From an uncultured Terriglobus sp. (lineage in GTDB: Bacteria > Acidobacteriota > Terriglobia > Terriglobales > Acidobacteriaceae), in assembly GCA_937859825.1 (NCBI GenBank), contig CALMAP010000061.1, positions 1-5,535 of the forward strand: a stretch of DNA of 5,535 bases, written 5' to 3'. Shown in pieces: positions 1 to 5,511 of the stretch. Made by a program: the position numbers and the translations under genes. The first letter of the stretch is position 1; each line of letters starts with the position of its first letter. The notes under the pieces were generated by a model. That model searched no databases. It saw nothing but the letters and a program-made list of their open reading frames with translations, and was not told the origin of the DNA.

Positions 1-26
1 GGGCCCCAAAAGCGGGCCACTTCCTT

Positions 27-1523
27 TTAGTACGCTCCAGCCTGCTCGATCGGCACCCGTACCTGAAAGCATGTGCTGCCCGGTTTACTCTGCATGGTGA
101 TGGAACCACGGTGTTTCGTCACAATGCGATTGGCGGCGTCCAGGCCAAGCCCAAGTGCTACTCCAACAGGTTTAGTCGTAAAGAATGGCTCAAAGATGCG
201 CGAGGCGATGTCCGGATCGATGCCTGGCCCGTTGTCCCACACCTCGACCAGCAAGTTGGGGCCGCTAGCACGGGTGACAAGTCTCAATTCGTGATCATCT
301 CTCTCGCACAGGTCCATGCTGTCGAGCGCGTTCTCAATCAGTGCCATCCAGACCTGATTCAGCTCACTTCCGTAGGCAAGAATACAAGGCGTATCTGGGT
401 CGTACTCCCGGGTCACGCGCACCGCGTTCAGGCGTGAATTCAGCATCGCCAGCGTGTTTTCTAGGGCCTGCGGCACATCCACTTCCTGTATCGGTGCCTG
501 GTCCATGTAGGAGTAGTCTTTGATCGCCGTGATCAGTTCGAAGATGCGCCGCGTCGAATCAATCACCGCGTCCGTCATACGCTCTGCCTTGAGAGCGGCA
601 GCAAACGACGCCAGAGCCACTGGCATCGCCTTTGGCCCGACTGCCTCTAGCAGACCATCCAAATGGGAGAGCTCGATGCGTGTCTCCGCCAGCGTGGGCG
701 CGGTCTTCCAGGGCTCCTCGACCCCATGCTCTTCCATCCAGCGGGTCAGCGCGTCTTCCCGGCCGGAAAGTTCCATAGCGTCGGACCGCAACGGGCGTCC
801 CGTTTCGTTCACGAGATCTTTGACCGAATCCGTCCATGCGCTGTAGCGTGCCTTGTCCTCGGAAGTAAAGCACATTGACCCGAGCTGGTACTTGGTATAG
901 CCGTAGTTGCGTAGCTCCGTCCAAAGGCTGTTCGCCGCGGAGCGCGCGGCCGAGGCAGGATTGTTCAATTCGTGTGAAAGGTTCGCGGCAAGCTTGCCTA
1001 GGGCGCTCAGCTTTTCGGCCTGCTGCTCGATGCGTGTCACTTCACGCACACGGTCAAGCAGGATAGAAACGCAGCGCTGCGCCATGGAGGGGATGCGGAC
1101 TAGCATCTCCGGAAAGAGCGACTCAGGGTAGCTGAGCAGCCAGACGCGGCCTACTGCGTGACCCTCTCCGCCATAGGTCTTCATCCGGCTGAAGGGCAGC
1201 TTTCCTGTCAGTTCATGCGACCTGCCAACGAATACCGCCGTTGGGCCAGAGTTCAAACGTCGTACCTGGATTTCACCTTCCAGCAGGATCGACATCTCAT
1301 GCGCGGGGTCGCCCGAGCGGAAAATCAACCGGCTGTCCGCAACGACGCGTGATTCGCCGTTGTCGACAAGCCACTGGAACTCATCTTCCGAGAGCCCTTC
1401 GAGGCTGCGCACGTGATGCAGCGCCTCCATCACCGTTTCCGGTTGTACGGCAACAACTTCCCATGGCGTACCCGGCGATGCGTTCGCGGTTTCCGCCGGT
1501 GATTCGAGCAGCGTAGGAGACAC
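27..1523 (-). CDS. Cyclic-nucleotide-binding-domain sensor histidine kinase, probably cytoplasmic
   Basis: A 498-residue kinase with no transmembrane segment or signal peptide, so it probably senses an internal signal. Residues about 40-160 resemble a cNMP-binding (CRP-like) domain, including LIFRSGDPAHEMSILLEGEI at 66-85. The usual phosphate-binding cassette (GE-A-L...R-S/T-A) is absent; TGKLPFSRMKT stands there, so the ligand may not be cAMP or cGMP. The H-box is LSHELNNPASAA with phospho-acceptor His184. The ATPase domain has the N-box ENALDSM (Asn398), the G1 box DNGPGID (430-436), FEPFFTTK (444-451) and GLGLD (457-461). About 210 residues separate His184 from Asn398, roughly twice the usual distance; the extra segment at about 200-320 includes HGVEEPWKTAPTL. 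From memory, this layout recurs in a family usually named only 'ATP-binding protein'. The GTG start is supported by AGAGGG seven bases upstream. It is the last gene of a likely three-gene unit, 50 bases after the DUF4174 gene. No response regulator lies in the window, so its partner is unknown. Family assignment is firm; signal and output are not. Confidence 0.93.
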   Translation of the reverse strand: MSPTLLESPAETANASPGTPWEVVAVQPETVMEALHHVRSLEGLSEDEFQWLVDNGESRVVADSRLIFRSGDPAHEMSILLEGEIQVRRLNSGPTAVFVGRSHELTGKLPFSRMKTYGGEGHAVGRVWLLSYPESLFPEMLVRIPSMAQRCVSILLDRVREVTRIEQQAEKLSALGKLAANLSHELNNPASAARSAANSLWTELRNYGYTKYQLGSMCFTSEDKARYSAWTDSVKDLVNETGRPLRSDAMELSGREDALTRWMEEHGVEEPWKTAPTLAETRIELSHLDGLLEAVGPKAMPVALASFAAALKAERMTDAVIDSTRRIFELITAIKDYSYMDQAPIQEVDVPQALENTLAMLNSRLNAVRVTREYDPDTPCILAYGSELNQVWMALIENALDSMDLCERDDHELRLVTRASGPNLLVEVWDNGPGIDPDIASRIFEPFFTTKPVGVALGLGLDAANRIVTKHRGSITMQSKPGSTCFQVRVPIEQAGAY

Positions 1524-1530
1524 GGCTTGA

Positions 1531-1536
1531 CCCTCT
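1531..1536 (-). promoter_or_regulatory. Ribosome binding site fixing the GTG start of the histidine kinase
   Basis: On the minus strand AGAGGG lies seven bases before the GTG codon at 1521-1523. This is the best Shine-Dalgarno match in the window and supports GTG rather than a later ATG as the kinase start. Confidence 0.6.
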
Positions 1537-1573
1537 AAGGTTTACTGTATCGCGACACACCAGCGGATGACGG

Positions 1574-1996
1574 CTATCGCCGCCCTGCTTCCTCTTTACG
1601 CATCGGCATCGCGTCGATCTTGGTTTGCAACTGGTCCCATGGGATGGGCTGATGCGAGCGCATCTTCTCGCCACCATCCTTGCCCAGCAAGATGACCGTG
1701 AACTCGTCCGGCTTCACCTTGAAGCGCCTTTGTGCTGTTCGCCACTCATCTTCTGACAGCATGAACGTAGGAACACTTTTGTTGGTTCCCTCGGCACCGA
1801 CGATCACCACCTGGCGATCACGCAATTCTGAAGAGTGCGATGCAAGCGCCATAAGTTGCTGCTCCGTCTGTTTCGCGTTGCCACCCTCAAATACCAGCAG
1901 CGGACGGTAACGGTCGTGCATTCCTGCGAGTGTTTTCGGATACTGCGCGACGAGTGGCATAGTCGAAAGTGCGAGGGTTGCAATGGCAATGCGCAT
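1574..1996 (-). CDS. Exported DUF4174 domain protein, thioredoxin-like fold expected
   Basis: A 140-residue protein of the DUF4174 family; its biochemical function is unknown. Residues 1-18 (MRIAIATLALSTMPLVAQ) look like a short Sec signal peptide, so the mature protein is probably periplasmic. The domain covers about 25-133. Recognisable blocks are RPLLVFEGG (31-39), RQVVIVGAEG (61-70), RRFKVKPDEFTVILLGKDGG (90-109) and the closing IDAMPMR (127-133), which together are typical of the family. The family is related in fold to thioredoxin-like proteins, but this protein has no cysteine at all, so it cannot do dithiol chemistry. I chose the ATG at 1994-1996: it places the signal peptide at the very N-terminus and lies seven bases after the stop of the oxidoreductase gene, suggesting translational coupling. 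The frame could extend to a TTG at 2030-2032, adding 12 residues and overlapping the upstream gene; that is less likely. There is no clear Shine-Dalgarno sequence. Confidence 0.85.
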   Translation of the reverse strand: MRIAIATLALSTMPLVAQYPKTLAGMHDRYRPLLVFEGGNAKQTEQQLMALASHSSELRDRQVVIVGAEGTNKSVPTFMLSEDEWRTAQRRFKVKPDEFTVILLGKDGGEKMRSHQPIPWDQLQTKIDAMPMRKEEAGRR

Positions 1997-2003
1997 GTCC
2001 CGG

Positions 2004-3050
2004 TTAGACGCTGGTAGCGATGGATGGAACAACTTCGATCACGATCTTTCCGAAGTGATCGCCGCTTGCCATGTATCGGAGAGCGTCCTGAGCCTGCGCA
2101 AACGGGAAGACATGGTCCATCACCGGAGCGATGCCTGCAGACGAAAATGCATCCGCAAGCTCTTGTAGCATCCGGACCGAGCCAACATACACGCCTTGCA
2201 TGCGCAGGCCATTCATCAGTATGGGCAGCACGTTCATCGGCTGCTCCACCCCGCTGAGGACGCCAATCAGCGCAATGAAGCCGCTTCGCGCCGCGCTGCG
2301 GAGGGAGAGCGGCAGCGTGCCCGCGCCGCCTACTTCAAGAATGTGGCTCGCGCCCTGCTTGCCGGTAAGTGCCCGCACGTGGCGGTCCCATTCTGGCTCG
2401 GCGCGATAGTTCACCGTTGCATTGGCGCCAAGCTCTCGCGCCTTTTGCAGCTTTTTTTCGGAAGAACTCGTAATGATTACGTGCGCACCCAGCAGCTTTG
2501 CGATCTGCAATCCTAAAATGCTTACACCTCCCGTGCCAAGCAGAAGTACGGTGCTCTCCGAACCGGCTTGGCCGAGGCTTACAAGCGAGTTCCACGCGGT
2601 AACACCGGCACATGGCAGGCAGCTTCCTTCCGCAAAGGAAAGATTCTCGGCAAGGTGCACCAGTGCGTGCGCAGGAAACGTGCGGTACTCGGTGAGTACG
2701 CCCTGTTGCGCCTCACCCAGCGCAGAGGCTGCAGCGGCGCTGGTCAGAGGACCATCCTGCCATTCCGGAAAGAAGTTCGCGACGACGCGATCCCCCTGCT
2801 TCCACTGGGTAACTTCGCGGCCCACCGCAACCACTTCTCCCGCGCAATCGGAGCAGAGCGTCAGCGGCTTCTGCACGTGTGGATTGTAGTGCCCCCGTAT
2901 CACCATCAAGTCGCGATAGTTCAGCGAGACGGCATGGATGCGGACCAGGACCTGCGACGGCCCAGGTTCAAATACCGCAACTTCGTTAAAGACAAGGCTG
3001 TCGATGGAGAACGTGTCCACCAGTTGCAATGAGCGGCTTTGCATGGTCAT
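2004..3050 (-). CDS. Zinc-independent MDR-superfamily NAD(P)-dependent alcohol dehydrogenase / quinone-oxidoreductase-like protein
   Basis: A 348-residue medium-chain dehydrogenase/reductase, full length for the family and cytoplasmic. The N-terminal GroES-like domain contains PSQVLVRIHAVSLNYRDLM (31-49), with NYRD where zinc-dependent enzymes carry the first catalytic cysteine, and GDRVV (86-90). The Rossmann fold has the nucleotide-binding loop GTGGVS (172-177) and TSSSEKKLQKARELGA (194-209). The serines after the second strand, without an acidic residue there, favour NADPH over NAD; this is inference. The zinc ligands of classical alcohol dehydrogenases and the four-cysteine structural zinc lobe are not visible, so reduction of a quinone, enone or aldehyde without zinc is more likely than ethanol-type oxidation. 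The true substrate cannot be read from sequence. Two CxxC pairs, C66/C69 and C144/C147, are present. It starts at ATG 3048-3050, with a second ATG two codons later, and no strong ribosome binding site. It is the first gene of a probable unit with the DUF4174 protein and the histidine kinase. Confidence 0.93.
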   Translation of the reverse strand: MTMQSRSLQLVDTFSIDSLVFNEVAVFEPGPSQVLVRIHAVSLNYRDLMVIRGHYNPHVQKPLTLCSDCAGEVVAVGREVTQWKQGDRVVANFFPEWQDGPLTSAAAASALGEAQQGVLTEYRTFPAHALVHLAENLSFAEGSCLPCAGVTAWNSLVSLGQAGSESTVLLLGTGGVSILGLQIAKLLGAHVIITSSSEKKLQKARELGANATVNYRAEPEWDRHVRALTGKQGASHILEVGGAGTLPLSLRSAARSGFIALIGVLSGVEQPMNVLPILMNGLRMQGVYVGSVRMLQELADAFSSAGIAPVMDHVFPFAQAQDALRYMASGDHFGKIVIEVVPSIATSV

Positions 3051-3080
3051 TGGATGCTCTGCTATGCAAGGGTGGTGGAA

Positions 3081-3108
3081 GGCGGAGAGGGCGTTTGCTC
3101 TCTCCGCC
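3081..3108 (-). terminator. Hairpin after ilvC, probable terminator
   Basis: GGCGGAGAG (3081-3089) pairs perfectly with CTCTCCGCC (3100-3108). The stem continues through a single 3090/3099 mismatch to two more pairs around a four-base loop. It begins 15 bases after the ilvC stop and lies before the oxidoreductase start. In ilvC transcript sense it is followed only by TTCC, not a T-run, so termination may be inefficient. Read on the plus strand it is followed by TGTTTCTTGT and the mismatch becomes a G-U pair, but no plus-strand gene needs it. Confidence 0.6.
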
Positions 3109-3123
3109 TGTTTCTTGTGCCGC

Positions 3124-4146
3124 CTATGCCTTCACGACAGCGCCGTTCTCGACCTTGACTGGATCGAGGAACGGCATGGCCGCGCGAAGCTCCGCACCAA
3201 CCTTCTCGATTGGGTGTTCGCGGTCCTGTGAGCGGAACTTCTCGAACTCCTTGCGACCGCTGTTCTGGTCTTCAATGAAGCGCTTCGCGAACGTGCCGTC
3301 CTGGATGTCTTTGAGGAGGCCCTTCATCGCATCCTTTACCGCGGGCGTGACGATGCGCGGGCCGGCAACGTAGTCGCCCCACTCCGCCGTGTCGCTGATG
3401 GAGTAGCGCATGTATTCGAGGCCGCCGCGATACATCAAGTCCACGATCAGCTTCAATTCGTGCAGCACTTCAAAATAGGCAAGCTCCGGCTGATATCCCG
3501 CTTCGGTCAACACCTCAAAGCCGGCCTTCACCAGCGCGGCAGTGCCGCCGCAAAGCACGGCCTGTTCGCCAAAAAGATCGGTCTCGGTCTCCTCGGTGAA
3601 TGTGGTCTCAAGCACGCCCGCGCGTGTGCAGCCGATGCCCTTGGCATAGCTCAGCGCGTTGGCAAGCGCATTGCCGCTGGCATCCTGCTCGACCGCCACC
3701 AGTCCGGGTACGCCGCCGCCCTCTGTGAAGACCTCACGCACACGATGGCCCGGGGACTTAGGCGCGACGAGTGAAACGTCCACGTCTGCTGGTGGGTTGA
3801 TGGTGCGGAAGCGGATGTTGAAGCCGTGCGCGAACATCAGCGTCTTGCCCTTCTTAAGGCCGGGCTCGATCTCCTTGTAGACTACCGCCGCCGTCTGGTC
3901 CGGTACCAGCACCATGATCGTGTCTGCCCACTGCGCTGCATCTGCAACGTTCAGCACTTCCAGGCCGGACGCCTTCGCTTTCTCCGCACCTTTAGAGCCA
4001 GCGCGCAGACCGACCTTCACTTCCACTCCGGAATCCTTCAGGTTCAGAGCATGTGCGTGGCCCTGCGAGCCATAGCCGATAATGGCAACCTTCTTTGCCT
4101 GGATAAGGGAGAGGTCTGCGTCGTTGTCGTGGTAAGTCTTTGCCAT
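3124..4146 (-). CDS. ilvC: Ketol-acid reductoisomerase, class I
   Basis: IlvC isomerises and reduces 2-acetolactate or 2-aceto-2-hydroxybutyrate to the dihydroxy acid, the second common step of valine, leucine and isoleucine synthesis, in the cytoplasm with Mg2+ and NADPH. At 340 residues it is the short class I form. The N-terminal Rossmann domain carries GYGSQGHAHA (24-33). The cofactor-selecting loop GLRAGS (46-51), with Arg48 and Ser51 and no acidic residue, indicates NADPH. AHGF supplies His107. The C-terminal knotted domain has the metal ligands Asp190 and Glu194 (TDLFGEQ) and Glu226 and Glu230 (FEVLHELK), plus Ser251 in SISDTAEWGDY, so all expected active-site residues are intact. Arg240 in MYRGG stands where many homologues have Glu. 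The ATG at 4144-4146 is preceded by AAGGA at a rather long 12-base spacing. ilvN lies 166 bases upstream in the same direction, and a hairpin follows the stop, consistent with ilvN-ilvC co-transcription or an ilvC-specific leader in the gap. Identification is essentially certain. Confidence 0.98.
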   Translation of the reverse strand: MAKTYHDNDADLSLIQAKKVAIIGYGSQGHAHALNLKDSGVEVKVGLRAGSKGAEKAKASGLEVLNVADAAQWADTIMVLVPDQTAAVVYKEIEPGLKKGKTLMFAHGFNIRFRTINPPADVDVSLVAPKSPGHRVREVFTEGGGVPGLVAVEQDASGNALANALSYAKGIGCTRAGVLETTFTEETETDLFGEQAVLCGGTAALVKAGFEVLTEAGYQPELAYFEVLHELKLIVDLMYRGGLEYMRYSISDTAEWGDYVAGPRIVTPAVKDAMKGLLKDIQDGTFAKRFIEDQNSGRKEFEKFRSQDREHPIEKVGAELRAAMPFLDPVKVENGAVVKA

Positions 4147-4179
4147 AGGTGTAAGTCGTCCTTGTATTTAGTAAGTCGT
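4132..4179. repeat. Three short direct repeats of GTAAGTC around the ilvC start
   Basis: GTAAGTC occurs at 4132-4138, 4151-4157 and 4171-4177, spaced 19 and 20 bases apart. The last two copies extend to the identical nine bases GTAAGTCGT. The first copy is inside ilvC codons 4-6; the other two flank the putative ribosome binding site (AAGGA on the minus strand, 4159-4163). The period is close to two helical turns, so an operator or leader-RNA role is conceivable, but small-scale duplication by chance is not excluded. Confidence 0.45.
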
Positions 4180-4230
4180 TGCGTAGGCAATTAAGCAAGC
4201 ACAAAATTCAACTCGTGATGCTTTCGGAAG

Positions 4231-4282
4231 GGCACGGCTTCAGCCGTGCCGTAAGCGTGCTGCCAGATCTCGGCTTCAGCCG
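4231..4282. repeat. Pair of REP-like palindromes between ilvN and ilvC
   Basis: The 20 bases at 4231-4250 form a perfect inverted repeat, with GGCACGGC pairing to GCCGTGCC around TTCA. The core CGGCTTCAGCCG occurs here (4235-4246) and again at 4271-4282, 36 bases apart and in a different flanking context. The pair resembles short extragenic palindromes that I recall being scattered between genes in acidobacterial genomes. In the ilvN-ilvC transcript both would fold. Neither is followed by a T-run, so mRNA stabilisation or processing fits better than termination. Confidence 0.65.
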
Positions 4283-4312
4283 CTGAGGTCTTGGTCTGCT
4301 TCAGGCAAGCCA

Positions 4313-4939
4313 CTAGGCATCATGATCCGCAAACTGGTTGGGAAGTGCGTCCATCGGATCGAGCGCATCGGGATCGTCGTTCGGATCGAAGACGGTCTGG
4401 TGCGCCTTGCTGCCTAGCGCACGCATCACGCGGCCGGTGTGCTGGCCGCGTCGCATGGCCATGCGTCCCGTGCGGCTAACCTCCAGAATGTCGTAGCTGG
4501 ATTCACGAAGCACTTGGATTAGTCCCTCAATCTTGGAGGCGGAGCCGGTCATCTCGAGCATGACGGAATCGGGCGCAAGATCGACGACGCGGGCGCGAAA
4601 CACATTTGCCAATTCGAAGATCTGCGTGCGTGACTGAATGCCATGCGGAGACTGAGGTCCGGCAGCGACCTTGATAAGGCAGAGCTCGCGCACGACGGCT
4701 TCGCTGCGGTTGACCTCGTCCACATCGCGCGTGATCTCCAGCTTATAGAGCGAGGCGCGAATACGATGCGCGGCATTTTCAGGAGCGTCACAGACAATGG
4801 TCATGCGCGACACGTCTTCCCGCTCGGTTTCACCCACGGTGAGCGACGCGATGTTGATGTTCAATCGGCGAAAGAGCGAAGCGACGCGAGTAAGTACCCC
4901 GGGCTTGTTGTCTACAAGAGCGATAAAGGTGTGCAGCAT
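4313..4939 (-). CDS. ilvN: Acetolactate synthase small (regulatory) subunit
   Basis: The regulatory subunit of acetolactate (acetohydroxyacid) synthase: it binds the catalytic subunit IlvB, stimulates it and confers feedback inhibition by valine or other branched-chain amino acids. At 208 residues it has an N-terminal ACT domain (about 2-75) opening with MLHTFIALVDNKPGVLTRVA; Asn11 and Gly14 sit at the conserved effector-binding position, followed by NINIASLTVG (27-36). A second small-subunit domain spans about 83-160 (VRELCLIKV, then FRARVVDL, and ILEVSRTGRMAMRRG). A tail of about 45 residues follows, first basic and then strongly acidic (FDPNDDPDALDPMDALP), longer than in the roughly 160-residue enterobacterial forms. 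The reading frame extends upstream to 5128, but the ATG at 4937-4939 is chosen because the ACT domain begins exactly there and the upstream part translates a dispersed DNA repeat and overlaps the neighbouring gene. The ribosome binding site is weak. ilvC follows after 166 bases. ilvB is not in the window. Confidence 0.96.
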   Translation of the reverse strand: MLHTFIALVDNKPGVLTRVASLFRRLNINIASLTVGETEREDVSRMTIVCDAPENAAHRIRASLYKLEITRDVDEVNRSEAVVRELCLIKVAAGPQSPHGIQSRTQIFELANVFRARVVDLAPDSVMLEMTGSASKIEGLIQVLRESSYDILEVSRTGRMAMRRGQHTGRVMRALGSKAHQTVFDPNDDPDALDPMDALPNQFADHDA

Positions 4940-4980
4940 AAGTTCAGAGTCTTTCTTTGTCTTTCGTTCTAATTCCCGAA

Positions 4981-5010
4981 GTGTCATCCTGAGCGGAGCG
5001 AAGGACCTGC
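4981..5010. repeat. Dispersed intergenic repeat, CATCCTGAGCGGAGCGAAG type
   Basis: This 30-base stretch, with core CATCCTGAGCGGAGCGAAG followed by GACCTGC, matches a short repeat that I recall occurring in many copies between genes of Acidobacteriota and some other phyla. Translated in the ilvN frame it gives the telltale peptide RSFAPLRMT, often seen as spurious protein ends. It lies in the gap between the secreted-protein gene and ilvN, starting 30 bases downstream of the former's stop. Only one copy is in the window, so its dispersed nature is from prior knowledge, not seen here. Confidence 0.7.
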
Positions 5011-5040
5011 TTTCTGCCCGGAGCGCCACCAGTTCTGTCG

Positions 5041-5511
5041 TTAGTCCGTAAGTTTCTCCAAAGCGCTCCTGGGTCGTGCCCATAGCACGAACTCTCCGGG
5101 CTGTGCTGTTTGCGTGATCTTGCCGCATGAGTTCTTCGCAACAAGTCCCGACGCAAGAATTTGAGCGATGGGGAAGCGGCTCACATGATCGCGCCCTTCG
5201 TCCTTCTTCTCACCCTTGCTGCACATATGCAGATCGACCACTACAGGATCGATCATGTAACCAGTCGTCGGAACGATGGCAGTGGCCGTGCCATCCGCAC
5301 CTGTGAGGATGTCCTTATCTTCGGTATGAGACAGGAGCCTCGCCTGCCGGTCGAAAAAGATCTGCTTGCCGGCAATGGGCTGACCTGTTTTCGCGTTGAG
5401 CAGGCGGATGTGGATGGCGGTGGTTTCTCCAGCGGTAAGTGGCTGCCTCGTCTCCTGTGCGGTCGCTGGAACGCTATGCATGATAAGTGCTATTGCCAGT
5501 GAGGCTCTCAC
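5041..5511 (-). CDS. Small secreted protein of unknown function, possible Ig-like fold; N-terminus uncertain at window edge
   Basis: I do not recognise a named family. The 156-residue reading begins with a hydrophobic stretch ending VPATAQ at about residue 19 that looks like a signal peptide with a cleavage site near ATA/Q, so export is likely. Residues about 25-95 read like a beta-sandwich of the carboxypeptidase-regulatory or Ig-like kind: IHIRLLNAKTGQPIAGKQI (33-51), then LTGADGTATAIVP (69-81), as in domains where a 'modification plus DG-turn' pattern repeats. Two cysteines, C97 and C129, could form a disulfide. The C-terminus ends PGEFVLWARPRSALEKLTD, a pattern I associate, without proof, with small acidobacterial exported proteins. 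The start given is a GTG with GGA upstream, but the frame stays open to the window edge, so the true start may lie outside. It is co-oriented with ilvN but shows no functional link to it; a 101-base gap holding a repeat separates them. Confidence 0.72.
   Translation of the reverse strand: MRASLAIALIMHSVPATAQETRQPLTAGETTAIHIRLLNAKTGQPIAGKQIFFDRQARLLSHTEDKDILTGADGTATAIVPTTGYMIDPVVVDLHMCSKGEKKDEGRDHVSRFPIAQILASGLVAKNSCGKITQTAQPGEFVLWARPRSALEKLTD

Noticed and set aside
1..18. Possible small hairpin GGCCC / GGGCC downstream of the histidine kinase stop
   Set aside because: The stem is only five pairs, sits at the window edge and has no T-run on the visible side; a terminator cannot be supported.
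559..924. 121-residue minus-strand reading frame inside the kinase gene
   Set aside because: It overlaps the well-supported kinase in another frame, is rich in Arg and Gly as GC-rich shadow frames are, and shows no domain.
2422..2889. 155-residue plus-strand reading frame opposite the oxidoreductase
   Set aside because: Antisense shadow of a conserved enzyme gene, rich in Ser, Pro and Ala, with no recognisable motif. The similar plus-strand frame at 2568-3032 is rejected on the same grounds.
3826..4194. Plus-strand reading frame opposite the start of ilvC
   Set aside because: It is antisense to ilvC with no motif or ribosome binding site; the apparent frame reflects ilvC codon bias.
4163..4215. 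Sigma-70-like promoter for ilvC in the AT-richer part of the leader (TTGCTT then TTACTA on the minus strand)
   Set aside because: Matches to both boxes are poor and several alternative spacings are equally good; a promoter here is plausible but not demonstrable.
4147..4312. Attenuator leader peptide or riboswitch ahead of ilvC
   Set aside because: No short reading frame with runs of Ile, Val or Leu codons, no terminator with T-run and no known aptamer pattern is visible.
5161..5502. Plus-strand reading frame opposite the secreted-protein gene
   Set aside because: The minus-strand reading has a signal peptide and coherent beta-domain pattern, while this one has none.
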